DNA of 64,000 nucleotides, from assembly GCA_964620425.1 (NCBI GenBank), contig CAZUGV010000003.1:179764-243763 (forward strand), written 5' to 3'. A program made the position numbers and the translations under genes. Source of the DNA: DASXUG01 sp964620425. Lineage in GTDB: Bacteria > Pseudomonadota > Gammaproteobacteria > Burkholderiales > Methylophilaceae. The notes below the pieces were generated by a model, which had not been told where the DNA came from, did no database searches, and saw only the letters and a program-made list of their open reading frames with translations. This document shows, one piece after another, positions 9,212 through 18,032 of this stretch (the stretch's first letter is position 1; each line of letters starts with the position of its first letter).

Positions 9212-9249
9212 CAAAATAGTTAGACATTATCAAAATAGTTAGACATTAT
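9212..9249. repeat. Perfect 19-bp tandem duplication
   Basis: The unit caaaatagttagacattat occurs twice head to tail at 9212-9230 and 9231-9249, in the spacer between the MazG-like gene and dnaB. It is a simple small duplication, possibly replication slippage. Confidence 0.9.
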
Positions 9250-9331
9250 GTTGATTGCCCTTTTAAAGTCATCGTGTTTTACCTTTTGGTGCAAATTTAT
9301 GCGTCCATATGCGCTCGTAATGCATATGCTT

Positions 9332-9337
9332 TATAAT
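9332..9337 (+). promoter_or_regulatory. Possible -10 box of dnaB
   Basis: A perfect TATAAT ends six bases before the dnaB ATG. No good -35 hexamer is seen 17 bases upstream and no Shine-Dalgarno sequence precedes the ATG. If this box is used, transcription would start at or next to the A of the start codon, giving a leaderless or nearly leaderless mRNA. Confidence 0.35.
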
Positions 9338-9342
9338 GCGCT

Positions 9343-10725
9343 ATGGCTGACGATACATTAGATGCATTAAAACTCCCCCCCCATTCTGTAGAAGCTGAAC
9401 AGTCCGTATTAGGTGGTCTGCTGCTGGAGAATGAGGCGCTCGACAAGATTGCAGATATTCTTTCTGCGCATGATTTTTACCGATACGATCATAAGCTCAT
9501 TTTTGGGCATATCGCCAAACTAATTGAAGGCAACAAACCTGCGGATATTGTGACAGTAGCAGAATCCCTTGAAAGCACTGCTGAACTTTCAAGTGTCGGT
9601 GGAATTGCCTATTTGGGTGCATTGGCGCAAAACACCCCCACAGCAGCGAATATCCGCCGCTATGCTGAAATTGTGCGTGAGCGCGCCGTGATGCGTAAAT
9701 TGGTAGAAATAGGCTCTGGCATCGCGGAAAGCGCTTACAACCCACAAGGCCGCGATGCCCAGCAATTGCTGGATGAAGCTGAAGCGAAGATTTTCCAAAT
9801 TGCCGAAGGCGGCAAGCGCAGTACACAGGGCTTTCAAGATATTAAAGTATTGTTGCCGCAAGTCGCTGATCGTATTGATTATTTATATCAACGTGAAAAT
9901 CAGGGTGATGTCACTGGTGTGCCGACTGGCTTTACTGATCTAGACGAGCGTACTTCTGGCTTCCAACCTGGTGATCTTATTATTGTGGCGGGTCGCCCCT
10001 CTATGGGTAAAACGGCATTTTCATTGAATATTGCCGAAAATGTCGCCCTAGACACCAAGCTACCTGTTGCAGTATTTTCAATGGAAATGGGTGCCACACA
10101 ATTAGCAACCCGTATGATCGGTTCAGTTGGTCGCCTAGACCAGCACCGCATGCGCAACGGTAATTTAGAAGATGAAGATTGGGTTCGCCTCACTACCGCT
10201 TTGGGTAAATTGAACGATGCGCCAATTTTTATTGATGAAGGTGCAGGCTTAAGCTCATTTGATGTGCGTGCAAGGGCGCGTAGATTGCATCGCCAATGCG
10301 GAAAACTTGGGCTAATTGTGGTTGACTACTTGCAATTGATGACAGGCGCAGCAGGGCGCCAAAGTGAGAATCGTGCGACTGAAATTTCAGAGATTTCACG
10401 CTCGTTAAAGTCACTCGCAAAAGAGTTAGATGTCCCCGTAGTCGCGCTTTCACAGCTGAATCGTGGCTTGGAGCAGCGCCCTGATAAACGTCCTGTCATG
10501 TCAGATTTACGTGAATCTGGTGCGATTGAGCAAGATGCGGACGTGATTTTGTTTATTTATCGCGATGAAGTGTATAACCCAGATAGTCCTGATAAAGGCA
10601 CTGCCGAGATTATTATCGCCAAACAACGTAACGGCCCCATTGGTCGCGTTCGTCTCACGTTTATTGGTCAACATACCCGCTTTGAAAACTTTGCGGGTAA
10701 TCACAATATGGAAGATGCTTATTAA
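9343..10725 (+). CDS. dnaB: Replicative DNA helicase DnaB
   Basis: The 460-residue protein has the full DnaB layout: an N-terminal helical DnaG-interacting domain (LPPHSVEAEQSVLGGLLLENEALDKI), a linker, and a RecA-like motor with Walker A GRPSMGKTAF near residues 217-226, LIVVDYLQLMTG as Walker B, and DLRESGAIEQDADVILFIYRDEVY near the C-terminus. It unwinds DNA ahead of the replisome as a hexamer. Length is normal for the family. The usual upstream neighbours rpsF-rpsR-rplI are absent here; a MazG-like gene precedes it, and radA follows 39 bases later. Confidence 0.97.
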   Translation: MADDTLDALKLPPHSVEAEQSVLGGLLLENEALDKIADILSAHDFYRYDHKLIFGHIAKLIEGNKPADIVTVAESLESTAELSSVGGIAYLGALAQNTPTAANIRRYAEIVRERAVMRKLVEIGSGIAESAYNPQGRDAQQLLDEAEAKIFQIAEGGKRSTQGFQDIKVLLPQVADRIDYLYQRENQGDVTGVPTGFTDLDERTSGFQPGDLIIVAGRPSMGKTAFSLNIAENVALDTKLPVAVFSMEMGATQLATRMIGSVGRLDQHRMRNGNLEDEDWVRLTTALGKLNDAPIFIDEGAGLSSFDVRARARRLHRQCGKLGLIVVDYLQLMTGAAGRQSENRATEISEISRSLKSLAKELDVPVVALSQLNRGLEQRPDKRPVMSDLRESGAIEQDADVILFIYRDEVYNPDSPDKGTAEIIIAKQRNGPIGRVRLTFIGQHTRFENFAGNHNMEDAY

Positions 10726-10764
10726 CCTTGGTGAGTGAGCATTTGATTAGTGGGCATATCTTGC

Positions 10765-12123
10765 ATGGCTAAAGCTAAAACTATTTATAGCTGCACAGAA
10801 TGTGGCGGGCAATCTTCCAAATGGCAAGGGCAATGCCCAAGCTGCATGGCTTGGAACACGTTGGTTGAATCCATCGCAGAAACTCCAACCACAAACCGTT
10901 ATGCTGCCTTAGCGCCAAGTGCTGGGCTGCAAAAATTGGCTGAGGTCGAAGCTGCTGAAGTGCCACGCCAACCCTCCGGCATCAGTGAGTTTGACCGTGT
11001 GCTTGGTGGCGGCTTTGTCGATGGTGGGGTGGTTTTAATCGGTGGCGACCCAGGCATCGGCAAATCAACCTTGCTATTACAAACGCTATGTCATGTCGGC
11101 AAGGCAAGAAAAGCGCTTTATGTAAGCGGTGAAGAATCCGCCCAACAAATTGCGATGCGTGCCAAACGCCTTGGTCTTGATGCAAGCCCGATAGATTTAT
11201 TAGCAGAAATCCAGCTTGAAAAAATCCTAACCATACTGCAAACGCACAAGCCAGAAATTGCAGTCATCGACTCTATTCAAACGGTCTATTCTGAGGCATT
11301 GCAATCGGCTCCAGGCTCGGTTGCCCAAGTGCGCGAGTGTTCTGCGCAACTCACGCGTGTAGCAAAACAGTTGGGTATTGCTGTTATTTTAGTCGGCCAT
11401 GTCACTAAAGAAGGCTCTCTGGCAGGCCCTCGGGTGTTAGAGCATATTGTCGATACCGTTTTATATTTTGAAGGCGATCCTAACTCTAGTTTCCGCCTGA
11501 TACGCGCTTTTAAGAACCGTTTTGGCGCAGTCAATGAGCTTGGTGTCTTTGCCATGACAGAAAAAGGTCTGCGTGAAGTCAGCAATCCATCCGCGCTATT
11601 TTTGTCGCATCACTCAGAACAAGTCGCGGGTTCTTGCATTACCGTCACACAAGAAGGCACGCGTCCTTTGCTAGTAGAGGTTCAAGCCTTGGTGGATGAG
11701 GCACATGCGCCAAACCCTAAGCGTTTATGTGTCGGGTTAGAACAAAACCGTTTGGCGATGTTGTTGGCTGTATTGCACCGACATGCAGGCGTAGCATGTT
11801 TTGACCAAGATGTGTTTGTGAATGCCGTCGGCGGCGTCAAAATTAGCGAGCCAGCAGTGGATTTAGCGGTACTGTTGGCCATCGTATCATCCTTAAAAAA
11901 CAAGCCATTAAATAATAAGCTGATTGTGTTTGGTGAAGTTGGGTTGGCTGGCGAAGTGAGGCCTGTGCAACGCGGACAAGAGCGCTTAAAGGAAGCCGCC
12001 AAGTTGGGCTTTACCCATGCCATCGTACCAAAAGCCAATGCGCCCAAACAGCCCATTAAGGATATGCAGGTCTTTGCCGTAGAACGGCTTGAGCAAGCGC
12101 TGGAAAAGGTCAGAAGTTTTTAA
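10765..12123 (+). CDS. radA: DNA repair protein RadA (Sms)
   Basis: I start at ATG 10765 (MAKAKT, the conserved family start) rather than GTG 10750, giving 452 residues. A C4 zinc finger (C10, C13, C24, C27) leads; the RecA-like domain has Walker A GGDPGIGKST around residues 93-102 and the RadA-specific KNRFG motif in FKNRFGAVNELGVF. The C-terminal Lon-like domain contains GGVKISEPAVDLAVLLAI. RadA is a branch-migrating helicase that extends recombination intermediates. The gene is downstream of dnaB on the same strand, probably the same transcript. Confidence 0.96.
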   Translation: MAKAKTIYSCTECGGQSSKWQGQCPSCMAWNTLVESIAETPTTNRYAALAPSAGLQKLAEVEAAEVPRQPSGISEFDRVLGGGFVDGGVVLIGGDPGIGKSTLLLQTLCHVGKARKALYVSGEESAQQIAMRAKRLGLDASPIDLLAEIQLEKILTILQTHKPEIAVIDSIQTVYSEALQSAPGSVAQVRECSAQLTRVAKQLGIAVILVGHVTKEGSLAGPRVLEHIVDTVLYFEGDPNSSFRLIRAFKNRFGAVNELGVFAMTEKGLREVSNPSALFLSHHSEQVAGSCITVTQEGTRPLLVEVQALVDEAHAPNPKRLCVGLEQNRLAMLLAVLHRHAGVACFDQDVFVNAVGGVKISEPAVDLAVLLAIVSSLKNKPLNNKLIVFGEVGLAGEVRPVQRGQERLKEAAKLGFTHAIVPKANAPKQPIKDMQVFAVERLEQALEKVRSF

Positions 12124-12225
12124 TTTTTTGTTTATTTATTTAAATGAAAACATTACTATGTATCGCGCATATATTTGCCCTTCCGCAACTGGCACATTTT
12201 TTTATATATTTATGAATAGGTTAAT

Positions 12226-12858
12226 ATGAAAACTTCAAAATTGTTGGCAGTGCTTTTTATGAGCATGCCTTTTGTAGCCCATGCGGCTATTACATTTACC
12301 TCTACTGCAGATGGTAAACCTCTCGCAATCCCAGTGGATAGCTTCGATACTCCAGCAGCTAAAGAATTTTTAAGTACAGGTAAAAACACCTATATTGGCA
12401 ATGCTGATGCTATTAAAGCTGGTAAAAAAACATTTCAGTTATATAGCTGTACTGCTTGTCATGGTTCAAAAGGTGAAGGTGCGGTAGGCCCTAACCTAAT
12501 TGATGACAAATGGAATTACGCTAAGAATGTAAATGACCATGGTATTTTTGAGACGATTTGGGGTGGTACTGCAGGTGGCATGGGCGCAAAAGGTAAGGGC
12601 TTAATGCAGCCTGATGATCCTAGTCAAGGTTTAACGCCAGATGAGGTGTTGAAGGTTGTTGCCTTTATTCGCAGTAATGCTGTTGGCGCAGCCCCAGTAA
12701 AAACTGTAGAAGACGCTCCTAAGCCCGTAGCAGATGCTACTAAATCAGAAGTGCCAGTGGCCGCAACTGCGGCGGCTACTGCTACTGCAGCTGCTGCTAC
12801 AAAAGCAGCAACAACTAAAAAGTCTAAAAAAACTAAAAAGGTTAAAAAGCCAGCGTAA
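12226..12858 (+). CDS. Periplasmic cytochrome c, cytochrome cL/XoxG-like, with Ala/Lys-rich tail
   Basis: A signal peptide (MKTSKLLAVLFMSMPFVAHA) precedes a single-haem domain with the CTACH site at residues 75-79. The stretch GPNLIDDKWNYAKNVNDHGIFETIWGGTAGGMG and the closing TPDEVLKVVAFIRSN are characteristic of cytochrome cL (MxaG/XoxG), the electron acceptor of PQQ methanol dehydrogenases. After about residue 152 comes a low-complexity tail rich in Ala and Thr that ends in a Lys cluster (KKSKKTKKVKKPA), which typical family members lack as far as I recall. No methanol dehydrogenase gene is nearby, so its partner is elsewhere or different. A hairpin terminator follows. Confidence 0.78.
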   Translation: MKTSKLLAVLFMSMPFVAHAAITFTSTADGKPLAIPVDSFDTPAAKEFLSTGKNTYIGNADAIKAGKKTFQLYSCTACHGSKGEGAVGPNLIDDKWNYAKNVNDHGIFETIWGGTAGGMGAKGKGLMQPDDPSQGLTPDEVLKVVAFIRSNAVGAAPVKTVEDAPKPVADATKSEVPVAATAAATATAAAATKAATTKKSKKTKKVKKPA

Positions 12859-12894
12859 TCTATGAAGACGCGATTTTAGACATTTTTTTCTGGT

Positions 12895-12922
12895 AAAAAG
12901 GGATGCTTTTGCATCCCTTTTT
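12895..12922 (+). terminator. Bidirectional intrinsic terminator
   Basis: An inverted repeat with arms aaaaagggatgc and gcatcccttttt and a tttt loop is followed by a T run. The arms are A/T flanked on both sides, so it can serve the cytochrome gene (plus strand) and the convergent SDR gene (minus strand). Confidence 0.85.
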
Positions 12923-12982
12923 TGTATCAATGATTCATCTGAAAGTTTAAATTAATTTATATAGATTGCAATTGAAATAGAT

Positions 12983-13723
12983 TCAAAACACTTGACCAGT
13001 AACGCCTTGGCTTTGAGGTGTCATTAAATACAGGTAAATGGGCAATTTGGTTTCGATGTTGGGTAGGTTGGGATGCACTTCACCAGGGTGGGTTTTTTTG
13101 CGCTGTGGGCTTTGCACCGCACCAGGAACCACGCTGTTTAGGCGGATTTTAGTGACTTCAAGCTCTTGCGCCCAAGTTTTCATCATGTGATCCGCCGCGC
13201 ATTTGCTTGCGCTGTGCGCCCCCCAATAAGCACCAGCTGTTTGCGCGGCTGTCGTAGAAGTAAAAATCACGGAAGCATCCTCTGCTTTTTGTAATAGCGG
13301 TAGGCAAGCCTTGGTTAAGGCAAAAGGTGCGATGGTATTGACCTTGAATGCTTTTTCAAACTGGCTGGTCGTTTGTATCGCAAGCGGACTTAAATTGTCG
13401 AGGTGTGTGGCATTATGCAGAATGCCATCTAGACGACCCAGCTGCTGATAAATACCTTCTGCCATGGCTTGATATTCAGTTTCAGATGCCTTTTCTAAAT
13501 CCATCGTGAAAATTAGCGGTTCTGGATATTGTGCGGCAACAATTTCATCGTAAACCGCCTCTAGCTTGGCTTGCGTTCTGCCTAGCAGAATAACGGTTGC
13601 GCCATGTTGTGCAAAGCCCGTGGCAACGGCTTTGCCTATGCCTTGGCCTGCACCCGTGACTAAAATCACACGGTCTTTTAAACATTGCTCAGAAACTGGT
13701 GGGAGAGGTGGAATCTGTATCAT
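12983..13723 (-). CDS. Short-chain dehydrogenase/reductase, YciK-like, with His in place of catalytic Tyr
   Basis: The 246-residue protein has the SDR cofactor motif VTGAGQGIGKAVA (residues 22-34), HNAT at 103-106, and a Ser region FTST at 154-157. Where the YxxxK pair is expected it reads GAHSASKC: H170 and K174. The codon is CAC, one transition away from TAC, so the catalytic Tyr is replaced in this sequence. Overall it follows E. coli YciK. The start codon overlaps the stop of the membrane-protein gene by ATGA, so it is the last gene of the hpnCDE row. Its substrate is unknown, and the usual proton donor is missing. Confidence 0.8.
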   Translation of the reverse strand: MIQIPPLPPVSEQCLKDRVILVTGAGQGIGKAVATGFAQHGATVILLGRTQAKLEAVYDEIVAAQYPEPLIFTMDLEKASETEYQAMAEGIYQQLGRLDGILHNATHLDNLSPLAIQTTSQFEKAFKVNTIAPFALTKACLPLLQKAEDASVIFTSTTAAQTAGAYWGAHSASKCAADHMMKTWAQELEVTKIRLNSVVPGAVQSPQRKKTHPGEVHPNLPNIETKLPIYLYLMTPQSQGVTGQVF

Positions 13724-14115
13724 ACTGAAATGGTGTTGCCTTTATTGATAATAATGGTTGTGGTGCCTGGGAAAAAGCTTTCTAAAAAGCCTGCAAATAA
13801 TGCGATAAATATGCTGACAAATAGCGCAGTCCAAAACCCGCTGACGGAGAATCCTTTCACTAATTTTGCGACGAGTTGAATCATGAATGCATTGAGCGCG
13901 AAATAAAAAAATCCAAGCGTGATAACGGTAAGTGGAGTGGTGAGTATAAATAAGATGGGTTTTACCACCGCGTTAATAAACCCTAATACTAGCGCGCTAA
14001 TCAGTAATGCGCTGTGACTATCAAATTTTAGTCCTTTGAATAAATAGCTAGCCACCCAGAGCGATGCGCTCATAATGCCCCAATTGATTAAAAACTCGGT
14101 AAGTGGTGTGGACAT
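13720..14115 (-). CDS. Small integral membrane protein, phage-holin-4_2 superfamily (PF04020)
   Basis: The frame opens at 14181, but the ATG at 14115 has TAGGA upstream and avoids the overlap with hpnE, giving 131 residues. Four hydrophobic segments are visible (GIMSASLWVASYLF, ALLISALVLGFINAVV, LTVITLGFFYFALNAFMI, WTALFVSIFIALFAGFL), with the ALVLGFINAVVKPILFILTTPLTVITLG core of the DUF/phage holin family 4 superfamily. Despite the name, these chromosomal proteins are not shown to be holins. It sits between hpnE and the SDR with ATGA coupling. Confidence 0.8.
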   Translation of the reverse strand: MSTPLTEFLINWGIMSASLWVASYLFKGLKFDSHSALLISALVLGFINAVVKPILFILTTPLTVITLGFFYFALNAFMIQLVAKLVKGFSVSGFWTALFVSIFIALFAGFLESFFPGTTTIIINKGNTISV

Positions 14116-14141
14116 GGTTTTCCTAAAGTTAAGAGCTGCAT

Positions 14142-15464
14142 TTAAGAGGATTGTAACTGCTTGCTGATTAAAGATGCGCATTTTACGCCACTTCTGACTG
14201 CGCCTTCTATGGTGGCGGGATAATCGCCTTCGGTATAGTCGCCTGCGAGGTACAGGTTAGGCAAAGTGGTGGTGTTGCTGGGTCTTTTAACGCCAACTTC
14301 ACAGCTAAAAGTGGCGCGTTTCTCTGTGATTATTTTAAACCATAAAGGTTCGCCCAGATTAAAAGCCTGTGAGATTTCTTGAGTCACCGCTTGAGCAAGA
14401 GCGGCTTGTGTCATGTTGGCGTGCTTGCCCATTGCGCTGATTACCACTGCAATCAATCCATGCTGATGACATATTTGACCGCGGTCGAACACCCACTGGC
14501 TAATGCTGCTTACTAAACCCTGCATGGCAAGTGGCAGTCGTGTATCGGTTGAATATTGTAAATACACCGTGGTAATCGGCTGGAATTTAAGTGATTGCGC
14601 TACATTAGATAATGTTTCGGGAGCTATTTTATCGAGTTGATGCGGTGCAACTGCAATCACTACATGGCTAAACGTTCGCTGCCCTTGCTTAGTCACTAAG
14701 GTATAATCATGATTATTCGGAGTGATTTTTTCAACAGTGGTACGACAAATCTCACCGTTGTTTGCTTCAATATAACGGCTAATCGGGTCGCCAAACAGCT
14801 TGGATAAATCTACCTTGGCGAGCAACATGTCGCTATCCGATTTTTTGCGTGCGAAGCTATCTCGTAATACATTTAAAAACACTTGCCCGCTAGCGCATTC
14901 TAGCGGGGTGTTTAAAGCCGCCAGACATAGAGGCTCCCACAAGCATTGTATAAGCGTTGGTGATTGCTTGTGTCTGGTTAGCAGTGCTTGCAGGCTAATA
15001 TCTTGTTTGAGTTTAAAATGGCTGAGATGAAAGCGTGCCATCATGCAGATGGCTAGCCATTTGTCTGTTGCCGATAAACCTTTCGCCCCAAGTAAACCCG
15101 CGAGCAGATGCAGCGGGGCAGGTAAGTATCGGCAAGTGGTGAGTTTGAGATGCGCCTTATTACGGAAATCACTGCGCACATCTTGCATATACATGATGAG
15201 TGGTATGCGTTGTAATACGCGGTCAGAATCTAGTCCGATTAGTTTTAATAGTTGTAATGTTTCTTGGTAGGCGCCCAGCAAAATGTGTTGACCGTTATCA
15301 ATCGCTAAGCCTTGATAATGGATTCTGCGCGCACGACCACCCAGTTCTGGTGCCGATTCAAACAGTGTGACGGGGATATTGTTTTCGACCAGTTTGGCTG
15401 CGGCTGCAAGACCCGCGCAGCCTGCGCCGATGATTGCTACGCGCGTATTCAGTGTCTCAGCCAT
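14142..15464 (-). CDS. hpnE: Hydroxysqualene dehydroxylase HpnE
   Basis: This 440-residue flavoprotein begins with a Rossmann FAD motif (VAIIGAGCAGLAAAAKLVENNIPVTLFESAPELGGRARR) and ends with YLAGDYTEGDYPATIEGAVRSG, the C-terminal FAD-contacting motif of amine-oxidase-type enzymes. HpnE reduces hydroxysqualene to squalene, the last step of the HpnCDE route from farnesyl diphosphate that replaces a single squalene synthase. It overlaps hpnD by 16 bases and follows hpnC-hpnD in the same operon. Squalene would feed hopanoid synthesis; no squalene-hopene cyclase is in the window. Confidence 0.93.
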   Translation of the reverse strand: MAETLNTRVAIIGAGCAGLAAAAKLVENNIPVTLFESAPELGGRARRIHYQGLAIDNGQHILLGAYQETLQLLKLIGLDSDRVLQRIPLIMYMQDVRSDFRNKAHLKLTTCRYLPAPLHLLAGLLGAKGLSATDKWLAICMMARFHLSHFKLKQDISLQALLTRHKQSPTLIQCLWEPLCLAALNTPLECASGQVFLNVLRDSFARKKSDSDMLLAKVDLSKLFGDPISRYIEANNGEICRTTVEKITPNNHDYTLVTKQGQRTFSHVVIAVAPHQLDKIAPETLSNVAQSLKFQPITTVYLQYSTDTRLPLAMQGLVSSISQWVFDRGQICHQHGLIAVVISAMGKHANMTQAALAQAVTQEISQAFNLGEPLWFKIITEKRATFSCEVGVKRPSNTTTLPNLYLAGDYTEGDYPATIEGAVRSGVKCASLISKQLQSS

Positions 15465-16285
15465 GTGCTAAATGCTAGCCAAATTTTCCGAAAGCCGCCA
15501 AGTGAGGTTTTGCTATTGAGTACTTTTTCAGCGCCATCTGCTTTGATTTCGCGTAACAAAGTGCGGTAAATCGCCGCCATCATCAAACCAGGTAGTTGAT
15601 TTTTTTTATCTTCTGGCGGCAGGGCGCGTAGTGCTTTATCGTAAAAAGTCTCCGCACGCTCAATTTGAAATTCCATTAGCGCTTTAAACTTCTCAGATTC
15701 TACGCAATGCAAAATATCATGCTCAGTAAGGCCAGCTTTTGCAATTTCATCTAAAGGCAGGTAAATGCGGCCTCTGCGAGCATCTTCACCCACATCACGT
15801 ACAATGTTGGTGAGTTGAAACGCCATGCCTAAATCATGCGCATATTTGAGCGTGTTGCGATTGGTGTAACCGAAAATGCTGGCTGAAAGCAAGCCAACCA
15901 CGCTGGCAACGCGGTAGCAATAAAGTTGTAACTCTTTAAAATCGGCATAGCGATTTTGGTCGCAATCCATCTCCATGCCGTCAATAATCTCAATAAAGTG
16001 TTCTTCAATGAGGTTGTAGGTTTTTATAGGTTCAGCCAGAGCCTTGCTCACAGGGTGTTGCGGATTGCCTTGGTATAAATTGTGAATTTCAGCACGCCAC
16101 CAAGCGAGTTTGGTGCGCGCAATATTGAGGTCGGTACATTCATCCGCAATATCGTCTACCTCACGGCAAAAGGCGTAAAGCGCAATCATGGCCTCACGCT
16201 TGGCTTTTGATAAAAATCTAAAGCTAGAGTAAAAGCTAGAGCCACTTGCAGCGGCTTTTTGTTGGCAATATTGTTGTGGCGTCAT
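15449..16285 (-). CDS. hpnD: Presqualene diphosphate synthase HpnD
   Basis: The 278-residue prenyl synthase has both Asp-rich motifs, REVDDIADEC near residues 40-49 and QLTNIVRDVGEDARRGRIYLP, and begins MTPQQYCQQKAAASGSSFYSSFRFL as HpnD proteins do. HpnD condenses two farnesyl diphosphates to presqualene diphosphate. It starts five bases after the hpnC stop and overlaps hpnE, so the three are co-translated. Confidence 0.93.
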   Translation of the reverse strand: MTPQQYCQQKAAASGSSFYSSFRFLSKAKREAMIALYAFCREVDDIADECTDLNIARTKLAWWRAEIHNLYQGNPQHPVSKALAEPIKTYNLIEEHFIEIIDGMEMDCDQNRYADFKELQLYCYRVASVVGLLSASIFGYTNRNTLKYAHDLGMAFQLTNIVRDVGEDARRGRIYLPLDEIAKAGLTEHDILHCVESEKFKALMEFQIERAETFYDKALRALPPEDKKNQLPGLMMAAIYRTLLREIKADGAEKVLNSKTSLGGFRKIWLAFSTWLRH

Positions 16286-16290
16286 GTTGC

Positions 16291-17169
16291 TTATCTTTTA
16301 GAAAATGCGCGGTACAGTATATATACCCAATCTTTTTTGGTGAGTACCGGGCGTTGCGTAAACACATCACCACGCGATTGATGCAGTTTGTATAAAATAC
16401 GCTCGCCCCCCGCAATAATGCTGCGCATTTCAAGCCCAATTCGACCCGTCAAAATCAACCCGAGCGGTGCGCCAGATTGCAACAAACGTCGAGCGCGGAG
16501 GATATTAAACTCCATAAAATTTGCCCAAGCTGGGTGACTGCCATTGCCGCTGGAAATGTGTTGCTCGGTGATGTTGTATTTGCGCATTTCATCTTGCGGG
16601 AAATAAATGCGGTCTTTTTTGTAGTCAATCGCCACATCTTGCAAGAAATTGATAATTTGCAGGGCAGAACAAATCGCATCCGACAGCCCAATATTATGCG
16701 GTGTGGCTTTGCCATAAAGGTGTAGCATTAACCGACCTACTGGGTTTGCCGAACGGCGGCAGTAATCTATGACCTCACCAAAATTTTCGTATCGCGCTTT
16801 GGTCACATCTTGGCTAAATGCATCCAGCAAATCATAAAACGGCGCTAATGGCAGTTGCCGCGTACGTATCATGTCACCTAGAGTGACAAAGAAATCAGTA
16901 TTGGGTTTGATATACGCCTGAATTAAATCTAACTCTTGCTTAAATCCATCTAGCAAAGCTAAACGCTGTTCAGGCGTTAAATCACCTTCATCTGCAAAAT
17001 CATCCGCTTGGCGAGCAAATGAGTAAATTAAACTAATCGGCTCACGCAATGACTTGGGCAATAAAATAGACGCTACAGGGAAGTTTTCATAATGCGATTG
17101 TGCATGCGCTAGGCTGGCTTGTTGCACAGATAAATGGGCTGGCGTATTCATGTGGCTGGAGTATGCCAT
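16291..17169 (-). CDS. hpnC: Hydroxysqualene synthase HpnC
   Basis: The 292-residue protein shows ASILLPKSLREPISLIYSFARQADDFADEG (first Asp-rich motif) and LQIINFLQDVAIDYKKDRIYFPQDEM (second), the HpnC signature set. HpnC converts presqualene diphosphate to hydroxysqualene. It is the first gene of the minus-strand hpnC-hpnD-hpnE-membrane protein-SDR row. Two ATGs are possible (17169, or 17151 giving MNTPAHLSV); neither has a clear ribosome-binding site. Confidence 0.92.
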   Translation of the reverse strand: MAYSSHMNTPAHLSVQQASLAHAQSHYENFPVASILLPKSLREPISLIYSFARQADDFADEGDLTPEQRLALLDGFKQELDLIQAYIKPNTDFFVTLGDMIRTRQLPLAPFYDLLDAFSQDVTKARYENFGEVIDYCRRSANPVGRLMLHLYGKATPHNIGLSDAICSALQIINFLQDVAIDYKKDRIYFPQDEMRKYNITEQHISSGNGSHPAWANFMEFNILRARRLLQSGAPLGLILTGRIGLEMRSIIAGGERILYKLHQSRGDVFTQRPVLTKKDWVYILYRAFSKR

Positions 17170-17273
17170 AAATTGGCGATTAACTCAGCCGATACTCGCC
17201 CTAAAATTGAGTTTTTTACGTTACAATTTGCGCACGCTCAAATTTAGGACAATGTCAGAATGCAACAATTATC

Positions 17274-18032
17274 ATGCTAGGGATTATCGGCGGTACAGGT
17301 TTAACGCAACTTGCGAATTTAGAAATTAAGCGCAGACAACTGATTCGCACACCTTACGGCGAGCCTTCTGGCCCATTAACCTTTGGTGAAATTGCCGGTA
17401 AACCTTTAATTTTTATTCCTCGACACGGTAGTGGTCATACCATTCCACCACATGCTATCAATTATCGTGCAAATATTTGGGCGCTACATTCAGAAGGCGT
17501 TTGCGACATAGTGGCTGTCGCCACGGTCGGTGGCATACACCCAGATTTAGGCCCGAGTAAAATTGCTATCCCAGACCAAATTATTGACTACACACACGGC
17601 CGTAAAAACACCTACTTTGATGGTGAAAACCCTGAGAGTGTAGAGCAGGTCAAGCATGTTGATTTTACACATCCTTACTCTCAAAAATTGCGTACTTTAT
17701 GCAAACAAGCTGCTCAGCAAGCTGGGCAAGCTATTGTCGATGGTGGTGTCTATGCCGCAGTGCAAGGCCCAAGGTTAGAAACCGCAGCGGAAATCAATCG
17801 ACTAGAACGTGATGGTGCTACATTAGTGGGGATGACGGGCATGCCAGAAGCCGCATTGGCGCGCGAGCTTGGTATCAATTACGCAGCAATCTGCCCTGTC
17901 GCTAATTACGCGGCTGGTCGAGGTAATAGTTTGCACGAGATTAGCCATGAGGAGATTGGTAAAGTGCTAGATGAAACCATGCAACGTGTCAGACTCCTCA
18001 TCGAACAGGTGGTATTGTTACATGCCGATTAA
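17274..18032 (+). CDS. mtnP: S-methyl-5'-thioinosine/thioadenosine phosphorylase family protein
   Basis: The 252-residue protein has the PNP/MTAP family landmarks: GIIGGTGL at the N-terminus, IPRHGSGHTIPPHAINYRAN as the phosphate and sugar site, VATVGGI, TYAAVQGPRLETAAEI as YAAVQGPRLETAAE, and VGMTGMPEAALARELGI. The HTIPPH and the short length resemble the bacterial S-methyl-5'-thioinosine phosphorylases of the Pseudomonas PA3004 type rather than strict MTA phosphorylase. It acts in methylthioadenosine salvage. The def gene starts inside its last codons (11-base overlap), and hpnC diverges from it upstream. Confidence 0.85.
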   Translation: MLGIIGGTGLTQLANLEIKRRQLIRTPYGEPSGPLTFGEIAGKPLIFIPRHGSGHTIPPHAINYRANIWALHSEGVCDIVAVATVGGIHPDLGPSKIAIPDQIIDYTHGRKNTYFDGENPESVEQVKHVDFTHPYSQKLRTLCKQAAQQAGQAIVDGGVYAAVQGPRLETAAEINRLERDGATLVGMTGMPEAALARELGINYAAICPVANYAAGRGNSLHEISHEEIGKVLDETMQRVRLLIEQVVLLHAD

